NCBI RefSeq assembly: GCF_036860695.1
Contig: NZ_JAYKGJ010000002.1
Coordinates: 61,001 to 125,000 of the forward strand
Direction: 5' to 3'
Length of the DNA stretch: 64,000 nucleotides
Source: Rosettibacter firmus
GTDB taxonomy: Bacteria > Bacteroidota > Ignavibacteria > Ignavibacteriales > Melioribacteraceae
Part shown: piece after piece, positions 1 through 8,784 of the stretch
How the letters are laid out: the number at the start of each line of letters is the position of its first letter
How positions within the stretch are numbered: position 1 is the first letter of the stretch
Notes under the pieces: generated by a model
Told to the model about the DNA's origin: nothing
The model's input: the letters and a program-made list of their open reading frames with translations, nothing else
Databases searched by the model: none
Made by a program: the position numbers and the translations under genes

Positions 1-1718
1 CAGGTAAAGATCTTTCTGAATTAAAAATTGTTGTATCTGGAGCCGGTGCTGCGGCTATTGCTTGTTGTAATATGTATATGCTGGCAGGTGTAAAACGCGA
101 AAATATATCAATGTTTGATACGAAAGGTCATATTAATAAAACAAGAACAGACTTAAATAAGTACAAAGCTCAATTTGCTCAGGATATAGTTTATAAAGAT
201 TTAGCAGATGCTATGAAAGGAGCTGATGTATTTATTGGTTTATCAAAAGGGAATATTGTATCGAAAGAAATGGTTAAATCAATGGCAAAAAATCCTATTG
301 TATTTGCAATGGCAAATCCAGATCCAGAAATAAGTTATGAAGATGCAATTGATGCAAGAAAAGATATAATTATGGCAACAGGTAGAAGTGATTATCCAAA
401 TCAAGTAAATAATGTTCTTGGATTTCCATTTATTTTTAGAGGAGCTCTTGATGTTCGTGCAAGAAAAATAAATGAAGAAATGAAAATGGCAGCAACAAAA
501 GCTCTGGCTGAATTAGCACGAGAAAAAGTTCCAGAAGTTGTAATCAATGCTTATGGTGGTAAAGAATTTTCTTTTGGTCCTGAATATATTATTCCTAAAC
601 CTTTTGATCCAAGAGTTTTATGGTATGTTGCACCAGCTGTTGCTCAAGCAGCTATGGATACAGGAGTTGCACGCAAACCAATAGAAGATATGAATGCTTA
701 CAAAGAGCAGCTTCAAGAAAGAATGGGATTTTCGACAGAAATAGTAAGAGTAATGGTTCATAAAGCCCGTAAAAATCCAAAACGAATTGTTTACCCTGAA
801 GGTGAAGAAGAAAAAATTATTCGTGCTGCTCATTCTGTTTATGATGAAAATATTGGTCTCCCAATCCTTCTGGGAAATGAAAATGTTATTAGAAATAAAA
901 TTAAAGAATTAGGTTATGAAGAAAATATTTTTGAAATTATTGATCCAACAAAATCTCCCAAGGTAAATATTTATGCAGAAGAATTTTATAAAAAACGTCA
1001 AAGAAAAGGTGTAACTAAAAAAGATGCTCTGGATATGATGAAAATTCCTAATTACTTTGGTGCTATGATGGTAGAACTTGGGGATGCAGATGCTATGCTG
1101 AGTGGTTTGACTTCTCACTATCCACAAACTATAAGACCAGCATTGCAATGTATTGGAGTTAAAGAAGGTTTCAAAATTGTTTCTGGAATGTATATCGTAA
1201 TTATTAAGAGAAGAATATTCTTCTTTGCAGATACTACTGTAAATGTTGATCCAACTGCAGAACAACTGGCAGAAATTGCAATCAATTCAGCAGAAACTGT
1301 AAAGATGTTTGATATTGTGCCTAAAATTGCTATGCTTTCATTTAGCAACTTTGGTAGTGCACCTTATCCACAATCTCAAAAAGTTGCCCAAGCTGTTCAA
1401 ATAGTAAAGTCTAAACGACCAGATTTAATAATTGATGGAGAAATGCAGGCAGACACAGCAGTAGTACCCGAAAAACTTGAAACCGAATTTCCTTTTGCAA
1501 ATCTCAAAGGTGGAGCAAATCTATTAATATTCCCAAATCTGGATGCTGGTAATATTGCATATAAACTACTGCAAAGATTAACAGATGCAATTGTTATTGG
1601 TCCTATCCTTGTAGGAATGAAAAAACCAGTTCATGTTATTCAAAAGGGCGATACAGAAAGAGATATAATTAATATGTCTGCAATTGCAGTAGTTGAAGCC
1701 GAGAATGCAAAGCAATAA
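1..1718 (+). CDS. maeB: NADP-dependent malic enzyme with fused phosphotransacetylase domain (5'-truncated)
   Basis: The reading frame is open from base 3, so the N-terminal part of the gene lies outside the window. About 571 residues are visible. The first are the NAD(P)-binding part of malic enzyme, with the dinucleotide motif GAGAAAIA and the conserved stretch ANPDPEI. After about residue 245 comes a phosphotransacetylase-like domain starting near VYPEGEEEKI and including FFADTTVN. This two-domain order is typical of MaeB proteins (about 750-760 residues), which decarboxylate malate to pyruvate. In such fusions the C-terminal domain is usually regulatory, binding acetyl-CoA, rather than a proven transacetylase. 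A hairpin terminator follows the stop codon. The call is firm; cofactor preference (NADP over NAD) is inferred from the family. Confidence 0.93.
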   Translation, partial: GKDLSELKIVVSGAGAAAIACCNMYMLAGVKRENISMFDTKGHINKTRTDLNKYKAQFAQDIVYKDLADAMKGADVFIGLSKGNIVSKEMVKSMAKNPIVFAMANPDPEISYEDAIDARKDIIMATGRSDYPNQVNNVLGFPFIFRGALDVRARKINEEMKMAATKALAELAREKVPEVVINAYGGKEFSFGPEYIIPKPFDPRVLWYVAPAVAQAAMDTGVARKPIEDMNAYKEQLQERMGFSTEIVRVMVHKARKNPKRIVYPEGEEEKIIRAAHSVYDENIGLPILLGNENVIRNKIKELGYEENIFEIIDPTKSPKVNIYAEEFYKKRQRKGVTKKDALDMMKIPNYFGAMMVELGDADAMLSGLTSHYPQTIRPALQCIGVKEGFKIVSGMYIVIIKRRIFFFADTTVNVDPTAEQLAEIAINSAETVKMFDIVPKIAMLSFSNFGSAPYPQSQKVAQAVQIVKSKRPDLIIDGEMQADTAVVPEKLETEFPFANLKGGANLLIFPNLDAGNIAYKLLQRLTDAIVIGPILVGMKKPVHVIQKGDTERDIINMSAIAVVEAENAKQ

Positions 1719-1730
1719 AGCAAATGATTT

Positions 1731-1763
1731 AAGAGCGAATCTTTATTGGATTCGCTCTTTTAT
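1731..1763 (+). terminator. Rho-independent terminator after maeB
   Basis: An 11-bp perfect inverted repeat (AAGAGCGAATC at 1731-1741, GATTCGCTCTT at 1749-1759) encloses a 7-nt loop and runs into a short T tract. It sits 13 bp after the maeB stop codon. Confidence 0.85.
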
Positions 1764-1832
1764 AGGGAGATGATTGCTTGTTTATTTTGTAGTTGAGTTT
1801 TAATTTGCTTACTCATTAATCTTTAATAAAAA

Positions 1833-2459
1833 GTGCTTAAAAATGTATTATACATAAGTGCAAGTATTATTATTTTTTTTATTGGTTTAATATGTTATGG
1901 AATTTTGCTTAACTTAAGAGAAATTGATTTGAGTGATGCTTTGAGAGAAAAAGGGATTGATAAAATTAATAACCCGTGGATTAAAGTTGATAGAAGAAAT
2001 TATAAACTTGAACTTTACAACGATAATATTTTAATTAAAACATATAAGGTGGTTTTTGGGAAAAATAACAGTTTAGTTAAAACATCTGCATATGATTACG
2101 TAACGCCAATTGGTGATTATCAAATATGTAGCATAGATACGAATTCTAAATATCACAAGTTTTTGAAAATTAATTATCCTAACGAAAAAGATGCAGCGGA
2201 AGCACTTAAACAAGGATATATTTCAGAAGAACAATGTAAAGAAATATTAAATGCATTAAAAAGAAATGAATGTCCCCCTTCAAATACAAGATTGGGATCA
2301 AATATTGGGATTCATGGAATTGGCAAATATGATTTTATCTTCAAAAATCTGCCTTTTACATTTAACTGGACAAACGGTTCAATTGCTGTTAGTAATAAAA
2401 ATATAGATGAAATTTATTCGGTTATTAAAATTGGAACACCTGTCAAAATCATTTATTAA
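1833..2459 (+). CDS. L,D-transpeptidase (YkuD)-like membrane-anchored protein with Ser in place of the catalytic Cys
   Basis: The 208-residue protein starts with GTG and has an N-terminal membrane anchor (residues about 4-27). The rest resembles a YkuD domain: substrate-loop motif TPIGDY (residues 91-96), the HG pair at 161-162, and a terminal motif aligned to the catalytic S/T-x-GC-I/V box. Active L,D-transpeptidases use a Cys in that box. Here the local sequence is NWTNGSIAVSN with Ser183 (codon TCA) in the Cys position. The usual role is making 3-3 peptidoglycan cross-links or attaching proteins to the wall in the periplasm. Without the Cys the enzyme may be inactive, a scaffold, or an unusual Ser enzyme. 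It overlaps the start of the Omp85 gene, suggesting cotranscription. Confidence 0.7.
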   Translation: MLKNVLYISASIIIFFIGLICYGILLNLREIDLSDALREKGIDKINNPWIKVDRRNYKLELYNDNILIKTYKVVFGKNNSLVKTSAYDYVTPIGDYQICSIDTNSKYHKFLKINYPNEKDAAEALKQGYISEEQCKEILNALKRNECPPSNTRLGSNIGIHGIGKYDFIFKNLPFTFNWTNGSIAVSNKNIDEIYSVIKIGTPVKIIY

Positions 2460-4593
2460 AATCAATTTGAACAAAGCATTAATAATTTTATCCATTTTCT
2501 TTACTTCTATTTTATTCGCACAAAAAGAAGAAGGTATTGAACTTAAAAAAATAGAATTCATCGGGAATAATACTTTCTCTGCTGCGGAATTATCTAATGT
2601 TATCATTTCAAAAGAATCTCCCAGCTGGATTTTTAAATTTCTAAATAAATTTACGAGTATAGGTAAACCACCATCATATTTCGATTCTCTATTAATTTAC
2701 TCTGATATATCAGCATTAAAACAATATTATTTATCTCATGGTTTTTTTAAAGTAAAAATTAAAGCAAATTATTTTATCACAAACAACAATAATTCTGCAT
2801 CTCTTATATTCAAAATTGATGAAGGAGACCGAGCCAGATTTCACTCATTAACAATGAAAGGATTGGATGTTATTCCAGCAGAGTTTCAACATAATTTATT
2901 TAATATGATAAAAATCGATACTAATAAATTTTATGAAGATGATCTGGTAATTAATTATAAAAATACTGTTATTAATTTTTTGCGTGATAATGGATATATG
3001 CTTGCAGTAAGTGATAATCCAGATATTATAGTAGATACAATTAAAAATATAGTAGATGTTCAAATAAATTTTTATCCAGGGAAAAGATATAAAATTAGTA
3101 ATGTACTAACATCAAGAACTGGTACTGGAAAGGATTTAGTTGATGATGAATTATTAAAAGAAATAGTGGGAATTAAACCAGGTCAATATTATAGTAATTA
3201 TAATATTCAACGAGGTCAAATTAGATTATACAGAACCGAATTATTTACATCATCTGTAATAAATAGTATAATTTCCGATACCGTTGGAAATACAGTTCCA
3301 ATAATTATAAGTGCAGATATTGGAATGCTTCACGAACTTTCGCCAGAGCTTATTGTTAATAATGAAGATAATACATTTAATCTTGGTCTGGGAATAAGTT
3401 TTATAAAGAAAAATTTCTTTGGCGATGCTCGAAAATTTAGAGTTAGTTCTTCTGCAGCTGCACAAAATGTTTCTGAACTTTTAAATAATTTTTCTTTTAC
3501 TGATTCAACAATATTTGGTTATGGTGATGCGAGAATTAGTATTGAACAACCATTTTTATTTGGTAGACCTATAAATACAAAGCTTGAATCGTATATAACA
3601 GCTCAAAAAAGGAAACTTGAATATAATTCACTTTTATATGGTGCTAAACTCGGTTTTGATTTTGAACTCCCGATTCATACATATTTTAATTCACTTAATA
3701 CATATATAAATGTAGAGAGAGCTGAATATACTTATAAAGATAAATATTTGATAAGTCTTCTTACTCATTATTATCAGAGATATAATTTTTCACAAAAAGA
3801 TGCAGATTCAATTTCTCGTAATCTGGTCTACAATGTTCTTGGAGGCGAGTTACCCACAGCAAGTACTAATGCAATACTCGGAATTTCGCTCGGAGCTAAT
3901 AAAACCAACGATATTTTTTCACCAACAAGAGGATATTCAATCAGTCTTCTTTTAGAAGAAGCAAATTCAATTCCGTATTTATTCTCAAAAATTATTAATT
4001 CTGAATTTACAAGACCTTTGTATTTCAAAACATTATTAACATTTACAAATTATTTTCCAGTTTATAATTCATCAATGAATTCTTTAGGAATGAAATTTAA
4101 AATTGGTCAAATATTTACATATCGTGGAGATAAATCTAATATACCATTAAATCAAAGATTTTATGCTGGTGGAAGCAATTCTGTAAGAGGCTGGAATACA
4201 AGACAATTAGTTCCACAACAGGAATTAATGCCAATTGAAAATATTAATCAAATTTCGTTAGAAGATTTAGAAGCCATACTCGAAAAGGGAGCTCCTACAG
4301 GTGGATTCTTTTTAATCGAAGGCTCTATAGAAACAAGGAATCGTTTATTTGGAAATATTGGCTCTGTAATGTTTATCGATTATGGTAATACGTGGAATGA
4401 TTACAAAATAGCAAAACTTAATGAAATTGCTTTAGCAGGTGGTGTGGGATTAAGATACTATTCTGATTTTGCTCCTATCCGTATTGATTTTGGTATTAAA
4501 TTATATGACCCGAAAGATAAAAGGACTTTATTCAGCAAAAAATTTTTCAAAGACCTTCTTCAATTTCATATAGGAATAGGAGAGGCTTTTTAA
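2407..4593 (+). CDS. Omp85-family outer membrane protein (BamA/TamA-like) with POTRA domains
   Basis: Up to 728 residues. A signal peptide (hydrophobic ALIILSIFFTSILFAQ) is followed by POTRA-like repeats; the first begins IELKKIEFIGNNTFS. The second half is a 16-strand-type surface antigen barrel with the conserved RFYAGGSNSVRGW segment and a C-terminal strand ending in F. Such proteins insert or export proteins across the outer membrane. The POTRA region looks shorter than the five repeats of canonical BamA, so a TamA-like or accessory Omp85 is equally possible. The start is uncertain: the ATG at 2407 overlaps the preceding gene by 53 bp, and an in-frame TTG at 2467 would place the signal peptide directly at the N terminus. 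A short gap separates it from the yicC promoter. Confidence 0.85.
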   Translation: MKFIRLLKLEHLSKSFIKINLNKALIILSIFFTSILFAQKEEGIELKKIEFIGNNTFSAAELSNVIISKESPSWIFKFLNKFTSIGKPPSYFDSLLIYSDISALKQYYLSHGFFKVKIKANYFITNNNNSASLIFKIDEGDRARFHSLTMKGLDVIPAEFQHNLFNMIKIDTNKFYEDDLVINYKNTVINFLRDNGYMLAVSDNPDIIVDTIKNIVDVQINFYPGKRYKISNVLTSRTGTGKDLVDDELLKEIVGIKPGQYYSNYNIQRGQIRLYRTELFTSSVINSIISDTVGNTVPIIISADIGMLHELSPELIVNNEDNTFNLGLGISFIKKNFFGDARKFRVSSSAAAQNVSELLNNFSFTDSTIFGYGDARISIEQPFLFGRPINTKLESYITAQKRKLEYNSLLYGAKLGFDFELPIHTYFNSLNTYINVERAEYTYKDKYLISLLTHYYQRYNFSQKDADSISRNLVYNVLGGELPTASTNAILGISLGANKTNDIFSPTRGYSISLLLEEANSIPYLFSKIINSEFTRPLYFKTLLTFTNYFPVYNSSMNSLGMKFKIGQIFTYRGDKSNIPLNQRFYAGGSNSVRGWNTRQLVPQQELMPIENINQISLEDLEAILEKGAPTGGFFLIEGSIETRNRLFGNIGSVMFIDYGNTWNDYKIAKLNEIALAGGVGLRYYSDFAPIRIDFGIKLYDPKDKRTLFSKKFFKDLLQFHIGIGEAF

Positions 4594-4614
4594 TATCTGT
4601 GGAAAAAAACCTGC

Positions 4615-4646
4615 TTTGTTGAAATGTATTATTTTAAGTAATTTTG
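4615..4646 (+). promoter_or_regulatory. Bacteroidota-type promoter for yicC-gmk-rpoZ
   Basis: TTTG at 4615-4618, a 20-nt spacer, then TAATTTTG at 4639-4646. This matches the Bacteroidetes primary-sigma pattern TTTG-N19-21-TAnnTTTG exactly. The expected transcription start lies near 4653, giving a leader of about 17 nt before the yicC ATG at 4670. Confidence 0.6.
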
Positions 4647-4669
4647 TATTTACATTTTATGGAGTTTTA

Positions 4670-5545
4670 ATGATTTCAAGTATGACAGGCTATGGTAAAG
4701 GGATTGTCCAGAAAGGAGATCTTTATGTTGAGGCAGAGCTTAAAAGTTTAAATAGCCGTTATTTCGAACTTTCTTTACGCTTACCTAAATTTCTATATGA
4801 TAAAGAATTCGAAGTTAGAGAAAGAATTAAAAATAAAATTAAAAGAGGTAAAGTTTTTCTAAATGTAACTTTCAAAAAGAATAACATAGAAAATGATTTT
4901 TTAAATGTTGATACCGAAGCTGTAAAACTTACTATGAAATTACTTAAGGAAGTGCGAAAAGCTGCTGGATTAAAAGATAAAATAAAATTTACAGATTTGA
5001 TAGGATTTCAAAATCTCTACTTAAAAGGCATTGAAGAAGAATTTTCTGAAGGTATAGAGTTAATGAATGAGGCTATTGATATTGCAATTGGTGAACTGGA
5101 TAAAATGCGTAAGGCAGAAGGTTATGAATTAGAAAAAGATATTAGAAAGAGAATTAATATTATTTCAGATACTGTTGAATATATTGAAAAAATTAAAGAA
5201 GAAAATCTTCAAGCATATTTTGAAAGATTTAAAGAAAAAGCAAAACAGATTGCATCTAATTTTGTTGAAGATGAACAAAGATTAATAACAGAACTTGCAA
5301 TTTTATCTGAACGTTATGATGTGACAGAAGAATGTGTTAGGTTAAAAAGTCATCTAAAGTTGTTTTTAGATGCAATGGAAAATTCTGAAGAACCAGGAAG
5401 AAAACTAAATTTTATTCTGCAAGAAATGAATAGAGAAGCTAATACAATAAATAGCAAAGCTGTATCTTCAGAAATTTCTCATGCAGGTATATTGATTAAG
5501 GAAGAAATTGAAAAAATTCGTGAACAAATCCAAAATATTGAGTAA
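4670..5545 (+). CDS. yicC: YicC family endoribonuclease/stress protein
   Basis: A 291-residue protein beginning MISSMTGYGKG, the signature N terminus of the YicC/YloC family. The C-terminal DUF1770-type part carries the conserved stretch KLNFILQEMNREANTINSK. The ATG at 4670 is preferred over the in-frame codon 54 bp upstream because GGAG stands 6 nt before it and the family starts here. Family members have been reported to cleave RNA and affect small-RNA turnover and stationary-phase survival. It is followed by gmk after 3 bp and then rpoZ, an order common in many bacteria, so the three are likely one transcription unit driven by the promoter just upstream. Confidence 0.92.
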   Translation: MISSMTGYGKGIVQKGDLYVEAELKSLNSRYFELSLRLPKFLYDKEFEVRERIKNKIKRGKVFLNVTFKKNNIENDFLNVDTEAVKLTMKLLKEVRKAAGLKDKIKFTDLIGFQNLYLKGIEEEFSEGIELMNEAIDIAIGELDKMRKAEGYELEKDIRKRINIISDTVEYIEKIKEENLQAYFERFKEKAKQIASNFVEDEQRLITELAILSERYDVTEECVRLKSHLKLFLDAMENSEEPGRKLNFILQEMNREANTINSKAVSSEISHAGILIKEEIEKIREQIQNIE

Positions 5546-5548
5546 AAA

Positions 5549-6109
5549 GTGTCAAAACCAAGATTATTCGTATTTTCAGCTCCAAGTGGTGCAGGAAAAA
5601 CTACAATTGTTAGAGATATTCTTAAAAGTTTTCCAGAATTTAAATTCTCTGTTTCTGCAACCACAAGAAAAAAACGAGCAAATGAAATTGATGGAGTCGA
5701 TTATTACTTTATTTCAGAAGAGGAATTCAAAAGAAAAATTGATAACAACGAATTTGTTGAATGGGAAAAGTTTTACGACCATTACTACGGTACATTAAAA
5801 AAAACAATTGATGAAAATTTAGCTAATGGTTTTACAACTATTTTTGAAGTTGATGTAAAAGGTGCATTGAATATTAAAAAAGTTTATCCTGATGCAGTAT
5901 TAATTTTTATTGCACCACCAAGTATTGATGAATTAAAAGAAAGATTAAAAAAAAGAAATACTGAAACAGACGAAGAATTAAAGAAAAGAATTGATAGAGC
6001 AGAAATGGAACTTAGTTATAAAAATAATTTTGATTATGTTGTAGAAAATATCAATCTCGATGAAGCAAAAGAAAAAGTAAAAAAAATAATAGAAAAGGAA
6101 ATATCATAA
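5549..6109 (+). CDS. gmk: Guanylate kinase
   Basis: The 186-residue protein phosphorylates GMP to GDP with ATP in the cytoplasm. The P-loop SAPSGAGKTT lies at residues 10-19. The GMP-binding region follows with SATTRKKRANEIDGVDYYF and EWEKFYDHYYGT. Length is typical for the family. Translation starts at a GTG only 3 bp after yicC, so translational coupling is likely. It is the middle gene of yicC-gmk-rpoZ. Confidence 0.96.
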   Translation: MSKPRLFVFSAPSGAGKTTIVRDILKSFPEFKFSVSATTRKKRANEIDGVDYYFISEEEFKRKIDNNEFVEWEKFYDHYYGTLKKTIDENLANGFTTIFEVDVKGALNIKKVYPDAVLIFIAPPSIDELKERLKKRNTETDEELKKRIDRAEMELSYKNNFDYVVENINLDEAKEKVKKIIEKEIS

Positions 6110-6119
6110 GGAGGAAAAT

Positions 6120-6407
6120 ATGGCACTAAAACCTGTTGACTTAAATAAGATTAAAGAAAGAGTTCCCAACTTGTACGAAGCAGTTGTTGTAGCAGCTCGA
6201 AATGCACGCAGAATCAATGATGAACAAAAACTGGAATTTAATACACTCTTAAGTTCAGTTATCTCTGGTGAAGATGATGAATTTGAAGACAAAATAAATC
6301 CAGAACAATTAAAATTAGCCATAGAATTTGAAAAGCGTGAAAAACCACATCTAAAATCGTTGGAAGAATTAATTAATAAAGGAATAGAATACAGATACAA
6401 ATCTTAA
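6120..6407 (+). CDS. rpoZ: DNA-directed RNA polymerase omega subunit
   Basis: The 95-residue protein has the omega-type segment NLYEAVVVAARNARRIND at residues 17-34, matching the RpoZ helix that clamps the beta-prime subunit. The C-terminal half (KRGIEYRYKS-like end) fits Bacteroidota/Chlorobi omega proteins. A consensus Shine-Dalgarno AAGGAGG at 6109-6115 precedes the ATG and overlaps the end of gmk, the strongest ribosome-binding site in this operon. A long-stem terminator follows, closing the operon. Confidence 0.9.
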   Translation: MALKPVDLNKIKERVPNLYEAVVVAARNARRINDEQKLEFNTLLSSVISGEDDEFEDKINPEQLKLAIEFEKREKPHLKSLEELINKGIEYRYKS

Positions 6408-6420
6408 ATGAATTTATTTT

Positions 6421-6490
6421 AAGCTTTTTAGATATAGTATTCAGTGTAAATTTTTTCAATTATTTGCTATATCTAAAAAGCTTTTTTTCT
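6421..6490 (+). terminator. Terminator after rpoZ with a 17-bp perfect stem
   Basis: AAGCTTTTTAGATATAG (6421-6437) is perfectly complementary to 6467-6483, with a 29-nt loop and a run of seven T from 6482. It ends the yicC-gmk-rpoZ unit. The loop is longer than in most intrinsic terminators. Confidence 0.8.
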
Positions 6491-6574
6491 TTTAAATACT
6501 TTCTATAATTACAAGTCTTATTAATAAAAAATTTCTTAAATTCGCTTGTCCTTTTCACATAGTTTAAAATCGCA

Positions 6575-7330
6575 TTGAATAACGATATTAAGAAAAAAAT
6601 AATTAATGCATTAAGATTACAACAGGATATATTTGGTGATTTATTATTTGATTCATTATCCCACACTAAATATGAAGAGAATATAATGAGTAAGAATACT
6701 GAGCTTAAAGTGTCAGAAAAAATTGATGTTCAATTAAACGAAGATCTATTTCGTGAAAATTTTTATAATGCATCCAGTCTTGAAGAACTTGATGCAATGA
6801 TAAATCAATGCCAGAAATGTCCTTTAGGTAAAACAAGAACTAAATTTGTATTTGGTGTGGGAAATCCAAATGCACATGCTATGTTAATTGGCGAAGCACC
6901 TGGAGCAGACGAAGATCTTCAAGGTGAACCATTTGTAGGGAAAGCAGGTAAATTGTTGAATGATATTTTAAAAGCTATTAATTTATCCAGAGAAGATGTT
7001 TATATTGCAAATATATTAAAATGCAGACCACCTGGTAATCGTGATCCATTACCTGCAGAGATGGAAACTTGTATTCCTTATTTACATAAACAAATTGATT
7101 TGATTAAACCAAAATTAATTTTGTGTCTTGGAAGAATTGCTGCAAATGGCTTGTTGAATAAAAAATTAACTCTTACATCATTAAGAGAAAATATTTATGA
7201 ATTTAATGGTATTAAAGTATTGGTTACATACCATCCAGCTGCTTTATTAAGAAATCCACAGTGGAAACGCGGTTGCTGGGAAGATGTAAAAAAGTTTAAA
7301 AAATTGTATGATGAATTATTAGAGAAATAA
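6575..7330 (+). CDS. Family 4 (Fe-S) uracil-DNA glycosylase
   Basis: The 251-residue protein removes uracil from DNA as the first step of base-excision repair. The C-terminal 180 residues hold the family motifs: GEAPGADEDLQGEPFVG, and HPAALLR with His220. Four Cys (79, 82, 150, 166) are spaced as expected for the [4Fe-4S] cluster of family 4 enzymes. The first 65 or so residues are a poorly conserved charged extension, also seen in many homologues. The start codon is TTG with no clear ribosome-binding site, so the true start could be the ATG at 6686 or another downstream codon. It ends 1 bp before dnaB and is probably cotranscribed with it. Confidence 0.9.
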   Translation: MNNDIKKKIINALRLQQDIFGDLLFDSLSHTKYEENIMSKNTELKVSEKIDVQLNEDLFRENFYNASSLEELDAMINQCQKCPLGKTRTKFVFGVGNPNAHAMLIGEAPGADEDLQGEPFVGKAGKLLNDILKAINLSREDVYIANILKCRPPGNRDPLPAEMETCIPYLHKQIDLIKPKLILCLGRIAANGLLNKKLTLTSLRENIYEFNGIKVLVTYHPAALLRNPQWKRGCWEDVKKFKKLYDELLEK

Positions 7331-7331
7331 T

Positions 7332-8774
7332 ATGGCTAAAAAAGTAAATAACCAGTTAGAAAAGTTTAATTCAGCAATTAAAGAACCACCTAAAGCTGTT
7401 GATGTTGAAAGAGCAGTTTTAGGTGCGATGCTTCTTGAAGGAAGTGCTGTCCCTAAAGCTATTGAAATATTGAAACCAGATGCATTTTATGATAAAAAAA
7501 ATAAATTGATTTTCGAAGCTATATGTTCATTATACGAAGCAGATGAACCAATAGATACAGTTTCTGTTTACGAAGAATTAAAGAAATCTGGTAATGCAGA
7601 AGAAGCAGGCGGAGCTCAGTATATTAGTAAGCTTGCTCAGGATATTTCATCTGCTGCTAATATTGAATTTCATTCAAGAATTGTTCTCGAAAAATGGCTT
7701 CTTAGACAATTAATTACTTCTTCTGTTGAAATTGCTAATCTGGCTTTTGAAGGACGAGATGATGTTTTTTCTATTCTGGATGAAGCAGAAGCAAAAATAT
7801 TTAAGATATCCGAAGAAGGTATTAAAGAAACTTTTAAATCAATGGATAAAGCTGTTAAAGAAGCTCTTGAATTAATTGAAGCAATCCATTCAAAAAAAAT
7901 TTCAACTTTTTCTGTCCCTTCTGGTTTCTATGAACTTGATGAATTATTAGGTGGATTTCAGAAATCAGATTTAATTATTGTAGCTGCAAGACCATCTATG
8001 GGCAAAACAGCTTTTGCAATGTCTGCTGCAAGAAATGCTGCTATTGATCATGGAATCCCGATTGGAATTTTTTCACTCGAAATGTCTACAATTCAACTTG
8101 CAACAAGATTAATTTCTGCCGAAGCAAAGATTAATGCACATAATATTAGAACTGGAAAATTTCGTGCAGAAGAAGGTGTAAAAATCAGCAGGACAGTCCA
8201 CAAATTAAGTAAAGCTCCTATTTACATTGATGATACTCCAGCAATCTCAATACTTGAATTGCGTGCAAAAGCAAGAAGATTAAAGAACGAAAGGAATGTA
8301 GGAATGATAATTGTTGATTATTTACAACTTGTAAATCCATCTTCTACATTGGAAAGTCGCGAAAGGGAAATTTCTACTATCTCTCGTTCTCTTAAAAGTT
8401 TAGCTAAAGAACTTAATATACCAGTAATAGCTTTATCTCAGTTAAATAGAGCTGTTGAACAAAGATCAGATAAAAAGCCAATGCTTTCAGATTTGCGTGA
8501 ATCAGGTTCAATTGAACAGGATGCAGATGTTGTTATTTTCTTATATAGACCAGAAGTTTATGGTATTACAACTTATACAAGTGGTGATATGGCTGGAAAT
8601 TCTACAGAAGGAATTGCAGAAGTTATTGTAGGAAAACAGAGAAATGGACCAATAGGCGAAGTTAAATTAAGATTTATAAAAGAATATGCAAGATTTGAGA
8701 ATCTCGATAGATTCAGACAACAAATTCCTGCAGGTGAAGAAAATGTAAAAGCACTTGAAGAGCCACCATTCTAA
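7332..8774 (+). CDS. dnaB: Replicative DNA helicase
   Basis: The 480-residue protein unwinds DNA ahead of the replication fork as a hexamer. The N-terminal DnaB domain (residues about 17-120) is followed by a linker and a RecA-like helicase domain. Walker A is ARPSMGKT (219-226) and Walker B is MIIVDYLQL. The conserved block SDLRESGSIEQDADVV follows. No intein interrupts it, which is worth noting because dnaB is a common intein site. The start ATG is 1 bp after the glycosylase stop codon, and the DUF1460 gene begins 10 bp downstream. Confidence 0.97.
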   Translation: MAKKVNNQLEKFNSAIKEPPKAVDVERAVLGAMLLEGSAVPKAIEILKPDAFYDKKNKLIFEAICSLYEADEPIDTVSVYEELKKSGNAEEAGGAQYISKLAQDISSAANIEFHSRIVLEKWLLRQLITSSVEIANLAFEGRDDVFSILDEAEAKIFKISEEGIKETFKSMDKAVKEALELIEAIHSKKISTFSVPSGFYELDELLGGFQKSDLIIVAARPSMGKTAFAMSAARNAAIDHGIPIGIFSLEMSTIQLATRLISAEAKINAHNIRTGKFRAEEGVKISRTVHKLSKAPIYIDDTPAISILELRAKARRLKNERNVGMIIVDYLQLVNPSSTLESREREISTISRSLKSLAKELNIPVIALSQLNRAVEQRSDKKPMLSDLRESGSIEQDADVVIFLYRPEVYGITTYTSGDMAGNSTEGIAEVIVGKQRNGPIGEVKLRFIKEYARFENLDRFRQQIPAGEENVKALEEPPF

Positions 8775-8784
8775 GTTTATTGTT

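Noticed and set aside
1201..1230. Suspected frameshift in maeB at GMYIVIIKRRIFFFADTT
   Set aside because: The frame reads through, and flanking conserved PTA segments are in register; the variation fits normal divergence.
909..1265. 118-codon open frame on the minus strand inside maeB
   Set aside because: Lies wholly antisense to conserved phosphotransacetylase-domain sequence, with Ser/Phe/Asn-rich composition typical of a shadow frame.
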